A stretch of DNA of 33,087 nt from Prevotella sp. (lineage in GTDB: Bacteria; Bacteroidota; Bacteroidia; Bacteroidales; Bacteroidaceae): the NCBI GenBank assembly GCA_016284635.1, contig JAEEPF010000021.1:1-33087 (forward strand), given 5' to 3'. Shown piece by piece: positions 14,395 to 24,100 of the stretch. The position numbers were made by a program, and so were the translations under genes. Position 1 is the stretch's first letter, and each line of letters opens with the position of its first letter. The notes beneath the pieces are model-generated. The model was given only the letters and a program-made list of their open reading frames with translations. It was not told the DNA's origin and made no database searches.

Positions 14395-14426
14395 TTTGGT
14401 TGTTTCGAAAAAAATCACTATCTTTG
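14395..14426 (+). promoter_or_regulatory. uxaB promoter
   Basis: TTTG (14395-14398), 20 bases, TATCTTTG (14419-14426) fits the Bacteroidetes consensus. The uxaB ATG lies 49 bases after the box, behind an A-rich leader with GTAAAAAG repeats typical of SD-poor Bacteroidetes translation starts. Confidence 0.75.
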
Positions 14427-14475
14427 CACTCACAATTGAGAAATGTAAAAAGTCAAATAGTAAAAAGGTAAAAAA

Positions 14476-15915
14476 ATGAAACCACTAAACAAACAATTCG
14501 CTCCTAAGAGCGTGATGCCTGAAAAGGTGATTCAGTTCGGTGAGGGTAACTTCCTCCGTGCATTCGTTGATTGGATTATCTGGAATATGGACCAGAAGAC
14601 CGACTTCAACGGCAGTGTCGTTGTCGTACAGCCCATTGAGAGAGGTATGGTGGACTGGCTCAATGCCCAGGACTGTCTGTACCACGTGAACCTGCAGGGT
14701 CGTGAGAACGGCAAGCCCGTGAACACACTCGAGCGTATCGACGTCATCAGCCGTGCACTGAACCCCTACACCCAGAACGCTGCCTTCATGGCACTGGCCG
14801 ACCAGCCTGAGATCCGTTTCGTCATCTCGAACACCACCGAGGCCGGTATCGCCTTCGATCCCAACTGTAAGCTTGAAGATGCGCCTGCCAGCTCATATCC
14901 CGGCAAGCTCGTGCAGTTGCTGTACCGTCGTTATCAGACCTTCAACGGCGATCCCACGAAAGGACTGATCATCTTCCCTTGCGAGCTGATCTTCCTTAAT
15001 GGTCACGTCTTGAAGGACTGCATCAACAAATATATCGACCTGTGGAACCTCGGTGCCGACTTCAAGAAGTGGTTCGACGAGGCTTGTGGAGTCTATGCCA
15101 CCCTCGTAGACCGTATCGTGCCGGGCTTCCCCCGCAACGAGATCCAGCAGATCCAGGAGAAGATCTGCTACCGCGACAACCTCGTCGTACAGGCAGAGAA
15201 CTTCCACCTCTGGGTGATTGAGGCCCCGAAGGAAGTAGCCAAGGAGTTCCCCGCAGACAAGGCTGGTCTGCACGTGCTGTTCGTGCCTTCAGAGGAGCCC
15301 TACCACAAGCGTAAGGTGACGCTGCTCAACGGCCCGCACACTGTACTCTCTCCCGTGGCCTTCCTGAGTGGTGTGAACATCGTGCGTGATGCCTGTAACC
15401 ACGAGGTCATCTCGAAGTATATCCATAAGGTGCAGTTCGACGAGCTGATGCAGACCCTCGACCTGCCGATGGAGGAGCTGGAGAAGTTTGCCGGTGACGT
15501 GCTGGAGCGTTTCGACAACCCGTACGTTGACCATCAGGTGACTTCGATCATGCTGAACTCGTTCCCGAAGTTCCAGGCCCGTGACCTGCCCGGTGTGAAG
15601 ACCTATCTGGAGCGCAAGGGTGAACTGCCTAAGGGTCTGGTGTTCGGTCTGGCTGCCATCATCACCTACTACAAGGGTGGTAAGCGTGAGGACGGTGTGG
15701 AGATCGTGCCCAACGACGACCAGAAGATCATGGACCTCCTGAAGGAACTGTGGGCTACCGGCGACACCCAGAAGGTGGCTGACGGTGTGCTTGGTGCTGA
15801 GTTCATCTGGCAGGAGAACCTGAATAAGATTCCCGGCCTCAATGAACTGGTGAAGCAGTTCCTCGACCTCATCAAGAGCGTTGGCATGCTCGAGGCAGTC
15901 AAGAGCATCTTGTAA
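14476..15915 (+). CDS. uxaB: tagaturonate reductase (479 aa)
   Basis: The protein belongs to the long-chain mannitol dehydrogenase/uronate reductase family: the N-terminal NAD-binding start VIQFGEGNFLRAFVDW (residues 18-33), a central ISNTTEAGI segment, and the family catalytic pattern K-x4-N-x2-H in KVTLLNGPHT (about residue 280). Length and the opening match tagaturonate reductase (UxaB) better than fructuronate reductase. UxaB reduces D-tagaturonate to D-altronate with NADH in galacturonate and pectin catabolism. It has its own promoter and is followed by the palindrome 15926-15998. No other uxa gene is adjacent, so the pathway must be completed elsewhere. No cofactor residue appears lost. 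Confidence 0.92.
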   Translation: MKPLNKQFAPKSVMPEKVIQFGEGNFLRAFVDWIIWNMDQKTDFNGSVVVVQPIERGMVDWLNAQDCLYHVNLQGRENGKPVNTLERIDVISRALNPYTQNAAFMALADQPEIRFVISNTTEAGIAFDPNCKLEDAPASSYPGKLVQLLYRRYQTFNGDPTKGLIIFPCELIFLNGHVLKDCINKYIDLWNLGADFKKWFDEACGVYATLVDRIVPGFPRNEIQQIQEKICYRDNLVVQAENFHLWVIEAPKEVAKEFPADKAGLHVLFVPSEEPYHKRKVTLLNGPHTVLSPVAFLSGVNIVRDACNHEVISKYIHKVQFDELMQTLDLPMEELEKFAGDVLERFDNPYVDHQVTSIMLNSFPKFQARDLPGVKTYLERKGELPKGLVFGLAAIITYYKGGKREDGVEIVPNDDQKIMDLLKELWATGDTQKVADGVLGAEFIWQENLNKIPGLNELVKQFLDLIKSVGMLEAVKSIL

Positions 15916-15925
15916 ATAATTTATT

Positions 15926-15998
15926 GGCACGGATTACACGGCTCTCTTTGAGAGTCACGGAAAAATATAAAGCCGTGTTAATCTGTGTAATCCGTGCC
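15926..15998. repeat. dispersed palindrome, copy A
   Basis: GGCACGGATTACACGGCT at the left (15926-15943) is mirrored on the right by AGCCGTGTTAATC...GTAATCCGTGCC (15971-15998), the right arm carrying ten extra bases. It follows the uxaB stop by ten bases and precedes the uvrA start by 14, so it may act as a terminator for uxaB and as structure in the uvrA leader. Further copies lie at 29728-29819 and 32438-32508. Confidence 0.9.
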
Positions 15999-16012
15999 TA
16001 ATTTTAAATAGT

Positions 16013-19000
16013 TTGAGCGATTTTATTGAGATCAAGGGGGCGAGGGTCAATAATCTGAAGAATGTTGACGTCAAGATCCCCCGAAACAAATTCATAGTGA
16101 TTGCCGGAGTCAGTGGCTCCGGCAAATCTTCGTTGGCATTCGACACGCTCTACGCAGAAGGCCAACGACGGTATGTAGAGAGTCTGTCCAGTTATGCCCG
16201 ACAGTTTCTCGGGCGAATGAACAAGCCCGAGTGTGACTTCATCAAAGGCATACCGCCTGCCATCGCCATCGAGCAGAAGGTGAACTCGCGTAATCCGCGC
16301 AGTACGGTAGGCACCTCAACGGAGATATACGAATATCTCCGATTGCTTTACGCGCGCATAGGGCGCACGTATAGTCCCATCAGCGGCGAGGAGGTGAAGA
16401 AGCACACGACGGAGGATATCGTGCAGAAGATGCTGGAATATTCAAGTGGGACTCGCTTTGTGGTGATGGCTCCCATCCACCTGCCGGAAGGGAGAACGAT
16501 GGAGCAGCAGTTGAAGGCGTATATGCTGGAAGGGTATGCGAGGATTTACAGGCCCCCTAAGTTCTTCGCAGAGCGAAGCGGCAAAGCCGAGCGAGGGGGC
16601 GACAGGGGTCTGAACGAGGTAGAATTCATGCGGATCGATGAGTATCTGGAAACATGCGCTACTTCAGACCCCCAACCCCCTAACTTAGGGGGCTTGGACT
16701 TATACCTAGTGATCGACCGGCTCTCTGCAGATAACACTCCTGACAACATCGCCCGTCTGGTAGACTCCGCAGAGACAGCTTTCTACGAAGGTAACGGTTC
16801 CTGTCGGCTGCTCTTCCCACCGTCGAACATCTTCTATGACTTCTCGATGAAGTACGAGGCTGACGGTATGACATTCGAGGAGCCCAACGACAATATGTTC
16901 TCCTTCAACTCACCTGTCGGGGCCTGTCCTGAGTGTCAGGGATTCGGACGGGTCATCGGCATCGACGAGAAGCTGGTCATCCCCAACACGACCTTATCCG
17001 TCTATGACGGTTGTGTGGTCTGCTGGCACGGAGAGAAGATGAAAGAGTGGAAAGACTGGTTCTGCCGACATGCCGCAGAGGACGATTTCCCGATCTTCGA
17101 GCCGTATATGAACCTGACACAGCAACAGAAAGACTGGCTGTGGCATGGTCTGCCGTCGGACAAACGGAAGAAGGAACGTCCTTGCATCGACGCGTTCTTC
17201 GATATGCTCAAGGAGAACCAATACAAAATCCAATACCGTGTGATGCTGAGCCGGTACAGGGGCAAGACCAACTGCCCCGTCTGTCACGGAACCCGTCTCA
17301 AGCCAGAGGCGAACTACGTGAAAATCGGTGGCCGAAGCATCACCGACCTGGTACAGATGCCCGTTGTACGACTGAAGGAGTGGTTCGACCATCTGTCGCT
17401 CGACTGTCAGGACCAAGAGATCGGCAGACGACTGCTGGTAGAGATCACCAGTCGCCTGCAGTTCCTGTTGGATGTCGGACTGGGGTACCTCACCCTCAAC
17501 CGTCTCTCCAACTCCCTGTCGGGCGGTGAGAGCCAGCGCATCAACCTGTGTACGTCTTTAGGCAGTTCACTGGTCGGTTCCCTCTATATCCTCGACGAGC
17601 CGAGTATCGGACTGCACAGCCGCGACACAGAACGACTGATCCACGTGCTGAAGGAGCTCCAGTCGCTGGGCAATACCGTCATCGTCGTTGAACACGATGA
17701 GGAATTGATGCGCGCTGCAGACTACCTGATTGACGTCGGACCGGATGCAGGCCGACTAGGGGGAGAGATTGTGTTTGAAGGGGAAGCTAAAGATATTTTG
17801 GAAGTTCTTGGCGATGCCAAGCGGCAAAGCCGAGCGAAAGAAGTTAAGGAAGTTAAAGAAGTCAAAGGACAATACTCTGCGGTGGAGAAATGGCCGAGGA
17901 GCCATACTGTAAAGTATCTGCTTCATGAGGATAAGATCCCCGTACCTCAGACGCGTAGGCCATGGAACCGTCATATCGACATCAAAGGAGCCCGTATGAA
18001 CAACCTGCGTGGCATCGACGTACAGATTCCGTTGAATGTGATGACCGTTGTCACTGGTGTGTCGGGCTCAGGCAAGTCCAGTCTGATCAAGGGCATCCTC
18101 TACCCTGCCATGAAACGACATCTTGGTGAGGTCTGTGACTTACCGGGCGAATATCTCGGCATCAGTGGCGACATCGATTCCGTGAAACACGTGGAGTTCG
18201 TTGACCAGAACCCCATCGGTAAGTCCACCCGTTCCAATCCCGCCACATACGTCAAGGCCTACGATGCCATCCGTGACCTCTATGCCGACCAGCCGCTGTC
18301 ACAGCAGATGGGCTTCACGCCACAGTATTTCTCGTTCAACACCGAGGGTGGTCGTTGTGAGGAGTGTAAGGGAGCCGGTGTCATCACGGTAGAGATGCAG
18401 TTCATGGCCGACCTCGTCCTGGAGTGTGAAGCCTGTCACGGTCATCGTTTCAAGAAAGACATCCTCGACGTGGCCTATCACGGGAAGAACATCGACGACG
18501 TGCTGAACATGACGATATCAGAAGCCGTTGAGTTTTTTGAGGAGAGAAGGAGAGAAGGAGAAAAGAGAGAAGGAGAAATGTGCAAGACGATCGTCAAGCG
18601 GTTGAAGACACTCGAGGAGGTGGGACTGGGATATATCAAGCTGGGCCAGAACTCTTCTACCCTCTCCGGCGGTGAGAACCAGCGTGTGAAACTCGCCTAC
18701 TTCATCGGACAGGAGAAGCAGGAACCGACGCTCTTCATTTTCGACGAGCCAACGACTGGTCTACACTTCCACGATATCCAACGGCTGCTGCAGGCCTTCA
18801 ACGCCCTCATCGAACGTGGTCACTCCATCCTCATCATTGAGCATAACATGGAGATCATCAAGTGTGCCGACCATATTATCGACCTTGGTCCAGATGGTGG
18901 TGACCATGGAGGAGCATTGGTGGTGGCAGGTACACCAGAAGTGGTGGCGCAATGCAAGGAAAGCCTGACGGGACAATTCCTCAATGAGAAGTTAAAGAAG

Positions 19001-19033
19001 TTAGAGGAAGTTAAAGAAGTTAGAGGAAGTTAA
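16013..19033 (+). CDS. uvrA: excinuclease ABC subunit A with several in-frame repeat insertions (1006 aa)
   Basis: UvrA is the damage-sensing ATPase of nucleotide excision repair. Seen: Walker A GVSGSGKSS at about residues 32-40 and again near 681; first zinc module CPECQGFG...CPVCHGTRL; ABC signatures LSGGESQR (about 501) and LSGGENQR (about 884); Walker B/D-loop LDEPSIGLH and FDEPTTGLH; second zinc finger CEECKGAG...CEACHGHRF. Start is a TTG at 16013 (MSDFIEIKGARVNN); no in-frame ATG is nearby. At 1006 residues it exceeds the usual ~940. The excess sits in repeat-derived segments at residues about 180-201, 217-227, 597-619, 843-856 and the C-terminus 991-1006, all in linkers rather than motifs. 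The stop codon lies in a tandem array. It probably heads the repair block with addAB. Confidence 0.96.
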   Translation: MSDFIEIKGARVNNLKNVDVKIPRNKFIVIAGVSGSGKSSLAFDTLYAEGQRRYVESLSSYARQFLGRMNKPECDFIKGIPPAIAIEQKVNSRNPRSTVGTSTEIYEYLRLLYARIGRTYSPISGEEVKKHTTEDIVQKMLEYSSGTRFVVMAPIHLPEGRTMEQQLKAYMLEGYARIYRPPKFFAERSGKAERGGDRGLNEVEFMRIDEYLETCATSDPQPPNLGGLDLYLVIDRLSADNTPDNIARLVDSAETAFYEGNGSCRLLFPPSNIFYDFSMKYEADGMTFEEPNDNMFSFNSPVGACPECQGFGRVIGIDEKLVIPNTTLSVYDGCVVCWHGEKMKEWKDWFCRHAAEDDFPIFEPYMNLTQQQKDWLWHGLPSDKRKKERPCIDAFFDMLKENQYKIQYRVMLSRYRGKTNCPVCHGTRLKPEANYVKIGGRSITDLVQMPVVRLKEWFDHLSLDCQDQEIGRRLLVEITSRLQFLLDVGLGYLTLNRLSNSLSGGESQRINLCTSLGSSLVGSLYILDEPSIGLHSRDTERLIHVLKELQSLGNTVIVVEHDEELMRAADYLIDVGPDAGRLGGEIVFEGEAKDILEVLGDAKRQSRAKEVKEVKEVKGQYSAVEKWPRSHTVKYLLHEDKIPVPQTRRPWNRHIDIKGARMNNLRGIDVQIPLNVMTVVTGVSGSGKSSLIKGILYPAMKRHLGEVCDLPGEYLGISGDIDSVKHVEFVDQNPIGKSTRSNPATYVKAYDAIRDLYADQPLSQQMGFTPQYFSFNTEGGRCEECKGAGVITVEMQFMADLVLECEACHGHRFKKDILDVAYHGKNIDDVLNMTISEAVEFFEERRREGEKREGEMCKTIVKRLKTLEEVGLGYIKLGQNSSTLSGGENQRVKLAYFIGQEKQEPTLFIFDEPTTGLHFHDIQRLLQAFNALIERGHSILIIEHNMEIIKCADHIIDLGPDGGDHGGALVVAGTPEVVAQCKESLTGQFLNEKLKKLEEVKEVRGS
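16552..16693. repeat. inverted pair of C-rich elements in uvrA, one carrying a 30-base insert
   Basis: GCCCCCTAAGTT (16552-16563) is mirrored by AACTTAGGGGGC (16682-16693), and GGGGTCTGAA (16605-16614) by TTCAGACCCC (16663-16672). The two elements face each other around 48 bases of native uvrA sequence (FMRIDEYLE). The left copy contains an extra 30 bases (16564-16593) absent from the right copy. Confidence 0.85.
17802..17868 (+). repeat. AAGTTAAAG nonamer array in uvrA interrupted by the 30-base two-hairpin element
   Basis: Without bases 17807-17836 the stretch reads as four near-identical nonamers (AAGTTAAAG, AAGTTAAGG, AAGTTAAAG, AAGTCAAAG). The 30-base element sits after the first AAGTT. 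The region encodes the linker KRQSRAKEVKEVKEVKG between the two ATPase halves. Confidence 0.85.
18541..18577 (+). repeat. purine-only GGAGAGAA repeat in uvrA
   Basis: About 37 bases of pure A/G with units AAGGAGAG encode ERRREGEKREGE, an insertion before CKTIVKRLKTLEEVGLGY where other UvrA proteins have a short loop. Confidence 0.7.
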
Positions 19034-19088
19034 AGAAGTTAGAGGAAGTTAGAGGAAGTTAAAGAAGTTAGAGGAAGTTAGGGGGAGT
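18985..19088 (+). repeat. AAGTTAAAG/AAGTTAGAGG array spanning the uvrA stop codon
   Basis: About ten units alternate between nine bases (AAGTTAAAG) and ten bases (AAGTTAGAGG), giving a 19-base higher-order period. The array starts inside uvrA, supplies its last ~15 codons and TAA, and runs to two bases before the next ATG, also supplying that gene's GGGGGAG ribosome-site-like sequence. Confidence 0.9.
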
Positions 19089-19089
19089 T

Positions 19090-21129
19090 ATGAAGAGGTT
19101 CCTTGTATCCTACACCAGAACGATGCTGGCTGGCATACTACTCTGTATGTCTGTCAGCATCGTCGCCAAGGAGAAGGAAGACTCGCTCATCCTCGATAAG
19201 ATCTTCAAATATCGGGATGACAACATCTCTGAGTTCCAGTCGCTCGAAGACAATATCTACACGAAGTACCGCTTCAACGTGGAGGAACGTAACTTCGGTC
19301 TCTGGCTCATCCCGACGACCTACGTGCTGGCAAAAGACCCCCGTGAGTATATCCGTGAGGCATACAGCAAGTTGACGTTCAACGATGTCCATAACTTCGA
19401 CATCAAAAGTCAAGTGCTCAGCGGCACCATCCGCAAGAACCGCAGAGCCATGCCGACACTCATCGACTACATGACTCCGAACATCTACGATGTCTCCTTC
19501 TACGAGGGGCACGTGCTGTCGCCCTTTAACAGATGGAACCGCCGCTTCTACCACTACACCCAGATACGACTGATGAACGGTGCCACACGCCTCGACTTCC
19601 GCCCGAAGCTCTACAACACCCAGCTGTTGAACGGCTATGCTGTCATAGAGACAGAGACGGGACGTATCCTGAGAACCGTCCTCAACGGCGAGTTCGACAT
19701 GATCACCTTCCGTACGGAGATCACTCAGAGCGAGGAAGAGGGCCGCACACTGATGCCGGCGAAATGTAACACAGCCGCCACCTTCCGATTCCTGGGCAAC
19801 AGAATATCCGTGCTGTTCAATGCCTTCTACAACTGTCCCACAGACCTTCCCGACAGCATCGGATATATAACAGACCGGGAAATGATGGACTCGATCCGTC
19901 CGGTGCCCTTGAACCGGCTCGACAGGGCTATCTACGAGGCATATGACAAACAGCAGGAGGCCGCTGCCCAGGCTGCTGCAGCCGACACCCTGCCCCATAA
20001 GACGAACATCTGGAAAAAGATTTTCTGGGACTCCATTGGCGAGACACTCGTCACACCCATCAGTGCAGAGGCAGGTAACACCACCTTCCGTCTCTCACCC
20101 ATCATCAATCCCCTCTATGTCAGCTATAGCGGCAGCCGTGGCTGGCGTTACAAGATGAAACTGCGCATCAGGTTCACCTTCTCCGAGCACCGTTACCTGA
20201 ACATCGAGCCATCCATCGGTTACAACTTCAAGCAGCACCAGGTGTATTATGACGTCCCGATACAGATGATCTACAACCCGAAGCGAAACGGCTATGCAGA
20301 GGTCATCTATGCCAACGGCAACCGCATCAGTACCCCTGCCGTGATGGAAGCCATCAGCAAGGCTCATCAGGACACCATTAATCTTGAAAACCTGGACCTG
20401 ACAGAGTTCCGGGACAACTACGTCCGACTATTCAACAACATCATGGTCTTCGACTGGCTGGACATTGAGACGGGTCTGATACTCCACCAGCGCAAAGCCA
20501 TCAACCCAGAAGTGATGCACTACTACAACATGCCAGACGAATACCGGAGCTTTGCCCCCACGTTAGGTATCAAGCTGTCGCCCTGGCTCAAGAAAGGGCC
20601 ACTTCTCGCCATTGACTGGGAACACAGTTTCAAGGGTGTCAACGGATCGAACCTTTCCTATGACCGCTGGGAGTTCGATGCCCAGTGGAAATACCCCATC
20701 CCGGGCCTGCGACTGCTCAACATGCGTGCCGGAGTCGGTTTCTTCGCCTCCAAGACCTCCGACATCTTCCTCGACTACTCCAACTTCCGTGACGAGAACC
20801 TGCCTCAGGGCTGGAACGATGACTGGAGCGGAAATTTCCAGTTGCTCAGCAGCCAGGAATACAACGTGTCCGACTATTATGTCCGTGCCAACGTGTCATA
20901 CGAGTCCCCACTCATGTTGTCCACCTGGATCCCCTATCTGGGCAAATACATCGAGAAGGAGCGCTTCTACGTCAGCGGTGTGCTGCTCGAACGGTCCAGA
21001 CCCTACTTTGAATTAGGCTATGGCTTCTCCAACCGATATATCTCCGTTGGCGCCTTTGCCAGTTTCCGAAACACCAAGTTCGAGAAGTTTGGTATGAAAT
21101 TCGACTTTGAACTCTTTAAGCGATGGTAA
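19090..21129 (+). CDS. DUF5686-type outer-membrane beta-barrel protein (679 aa)
   Basis: Residues 1-26 form a signal peptide (MLAGILLCMSVSIVAKE). The remainder is rich in Tyr, Asn, Phe and alternating hydrophobic strands, and ends in FELFKRW, an aromatic C-terminus typical of outer-membrane barrels. Segments such as IYTKYRFNVEERN, RRFYHYTQIRLMNG and the C-terminal SYESPLMLSTWIPYLGKYIEKERFYV match my memory of DUF5686, a Bacteroidetes-specific family often preceded by a carboxypeptidase-regulatory-like domain; that N-terminal domain is absent here, making the protein shorter than many members. Function is unknown, probably surface or envelope-related. Its stop overlaps the addA start by seven bases, an unexpected coupling of an envelope protein with DNA repair genes. 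Confidence 0.8.
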   Translation: MKRFLVSYTRTMLAGILLCMSVSIVAKEKEDSLILDKIFKYRDDNISEFQSLEDNIYTKYRFNVEERNFGLWLIPTTYVLAKDPREYIREAYSKLTFNDVHNFDIKSQVLSGTIRKNRRAMPTLIDYMTPNIYDVSFYEGHVLSPFNRWNRRFYHYTQIRLMNGATRLDFRPKLYNTQLLNGYAVIETETGRILRTVLNGEFDMITFRTEITQSEEEGRTLMPAKCNTAATFRFLGNRISVLFNAFYNCPTDLPDSIGYITDREMMDSIRPVPLNRLDRAIYEAYDKQQEAAAQAAAADTLPHKTNIWKKIFWDSIGETLVTPISAEAGNTTFRLSPIINPLYVSYSGSRGWRYKMKLRIRFTFSEHRYLNIEPSIGYNFKQHQVYYDVPIQMIYNPKRNGYAEVIYANGNRISTPAVMEAISKAHQDTINLENLDLTEFRDNYVRLFNNIMVFDWLDIETGLILHQRKAINPEVMHYYNMPDEYRSFAPTLGIKLSPWLKKGPLLAIDWEHSFKGVNGSNLSYDRWEFDAQWKYPIPGLRLLNMRAGVGFFASKTSDIFLDYSNFRDENLPQGWNDDWSGNFQLLSSQEYNVSDYYVRANVSYESPLMLSTWIPYLGKYIEKERFYVSGVLLERSRPYFELGYGFSNRYISVGAFASFRNTKFEKFGMKFDFELFKRW

Positions 21130-24100
21130 CACCCCTGATAGTATACAAAGCCAGTGCCGGCAGCGGAAAGACCTTCACGCTCGCCACCGAATATATCTCC
21201 CTGCTGGTAGAGGACCCGATGAACTACCGCACCATTCTCGCCGTCACCTTCACCAACAAGGCCACCGAGGAGATGAAGATGCGTATCCTCAGCCAACTCT
21301 ACGGCATCTGGAAACAGTTACCCGACTCCGACGACTACGTGAAGGCCGTCCAGAAGAAGACGGGCCTCGACACGAAGGTCATCAGCGAACGGGCGGGCAT
21401 CAGTCTCTCCAACCTCCTCAATAACTACAACTACTTCCGTGTGGAGACCATCGACACCTTCTTCCAGAGTGTCATGCGGAACATGGCCCGTGAGCTCGAC
21501 CTCACCACCAACCTGCGCATTGGCCTCAACGACTATCAGGTGGAGGAACTCGCTGTCGACCAGCTCATCGCTGACCTCAGCACCACCGATGCCATGCTCC
21601 AGTGGATCCTACGATACATCATGGAGAACATCTCCGACGACAAGTCTTGGAACGTCATCGGACAGATCAAGCAGTTCGGCCGTCATATCTTCAGCGACGC
21701 CTACAAGGATGTCAGCCGCGCTCTTGAAGAGAAACTGGCTGAGCCGGGTTTCTTCGACCAGTATGCCACCCGTCTGCGCGAACTCCGCCAGAGTGCTGAG
21801 CAGCGGATGAAGCAGTTTGCCGACACGTTCTTCGACATCCTCGAATCAGAAGGTCTCACCGTCGATGACTTCCCATACGGCAAGTCGGGCCTGTGTAGTT
21901 TCTTCCTCAAGCTGCGACAGGGACAGTTCGACGAGGGAATTGTAGGCAAGCGTGTCACCGACAGCGTGGGCGATCCTTCGAAATGGTACAAGAAGAACCA
22001 CCCGCGTCGTGATCTCATCCACGCCCTTGCTGACAGCACCCTCGGCAGTCTGCTGCGACAGGCACTCGACGAACGTCCTAACCAGTGGCGACTCTTCAAG
22101 AGTGCCGACCTCACCCTGCGCCACCTCAGTCAGTTACGCCTGTTGAGCAGCATCGAGCAGAAGGTGCACGAGTTGAACCAGGATGCGAACCGCTTCCTGC
22201 TCAGCGACACCCAGCAACTACTCCATTCCCTCATCGGCGACAGCGACTCACCGTTCATCTTCGAGAAGATCGGGGCCCAGTTGGAGCATGTGATGATCGA
22301 TGAGTTTCAGGACACCTCCACCGTACAGTGGCAGAACTTCCGTGTGCTCCTCGACGAGGCCATGAGCCATGAAGGCAGTTCGAATCTCATCGTGGGTGAC
22401 GTCAAGCAGAGCATCTACCGCTGGCGAGCCGGTGACTGGCGGTTGCTCAACGATATCGAGAGCCAGTTTGATGCGCGACAGGTGGAGACGCGTTGCCTCG
22501 ACACGAACTACCGTTCACAGCGTCGCATCATCACCTTCAACAATACCTTCTTCCAGCAGGCCGCCCGACTCGAATACCTGTCGTTACAAGAGATCAATGA
22601 GGCCGAAGCCGATCAGTTGGGCAGGGCCTATGCCGATGTGGTGCAGCAAATACCAGAGAAGCGGCCCGACGAAGGATACGTCCGCATCGAGTTCTTGCCT
22701 GCTGAGGATTATCAGACACAAGTGTTCCAACGCCTGACAGAAACCGTCAGCGAACTTCTTGAGACTGGCGCCACCCAGCAGCAGATAGCCATCCTCGTAC
22801 GCACCAATGCCGTCATCCCCCTCATCGCCCAATACTTTATGGAGCAGAAGCCCGAGGTGACTATAGTTTCCGACGAGGCCTTCCGTCTCGATGCCTCCAA
22901 CGCCGTCTGTCTGCTCATCAACGCCATGCGACTGCTCGTCCGCCCTGACGACCAGTTGACGAAAGCCGCCATCGCCAAGAGTTACCATCAGGACATCCTA
23001 CAGGACTACCTTGGCGACGGCATCCACCTGCTGAGTGTGTCGGCATTTCATGACGACACCCAGCCCTCCTCCCTTCTCCCTCCTCCCTCCACGAACCTCG
23101 ACGCTCTCCTCCCCGAGGCCTATATCGCCCACTTCTCCGACCTCCGTTCCCTTCCCCTCTACGACCTCGCAGAACGCCTCTACACCATCTTCGGCCTTGA
23201 ATGCCTCACTGACCAAAGTGCCTATGTCTGTGCCTTCTACGACCAACTCGTGAACTACGTCAATGAGAATGCCGCTGACATCAGCGCCTTCCTCACCGAA
23301 TGGGATGAGACACTCTGCAGCAAGACCATCCAGAGCGACGAGACCACTGGCGTGCGCATCTTCTCCATCCATAAGTCGAAGGGACTGGAATACGAACACG
23401 TCATCATTCCCTTCTGCGACTGGCAGTTAGAAAAACAGTCGGGCAACATCCTCTGGTGCCAGCCAACTGAGGCCCCCTTCAACGACCTCCCTATCGTACC
23501 CGTCGACTACAGTCAGAAGCAGATGATGGGCACCATCTTCGAGGCCGACTACCGCCACGAGCACTTACAGAACACCGTCGACAACCTCAACCTGCTCTAC
23601 GTCGCCTTCACCCGTGCTCGCAGCAGCCTTTTCGTCATCGGTCGCCGCAAGGCCTCCGGCACCCGTTCCCTGCTCATCGAACAAAGCCTACCCCTCCTCA
23701 CTGACGCCCTCCGCGAATCAGACCCCAACGCCGACATCCTCCTCGAAGGCCTCGACGATGACACCGCCACCATCCGCCTCACCTACGGCACTCTCCCCTC
23801 AACGGAAAAGGAAGCCTCAAACATATCTCGTACCCCCGCACCATCGCACCCCCGTACCCCCGAAATCATTCCTCATTCCTCGAGCAACCCCTTCCTCCAG
23901 CCCTACGTCCCTCTTCCTGTCGCCATCCGCACCTTCTCCAGCAAGGTATCCTTCCGTCAAAGCAACCGTAGCAAGGCCTTTGTCGAGGCTGAAGACGAGG
24001 AGGCTGCACGCCAGCAGAACTACATCCAGACGGGTAGCATCCTCCATGAGATCTTCTCCACCATCCGCACCACAGCCGACATCCCCGACGCCCTGCAGCG

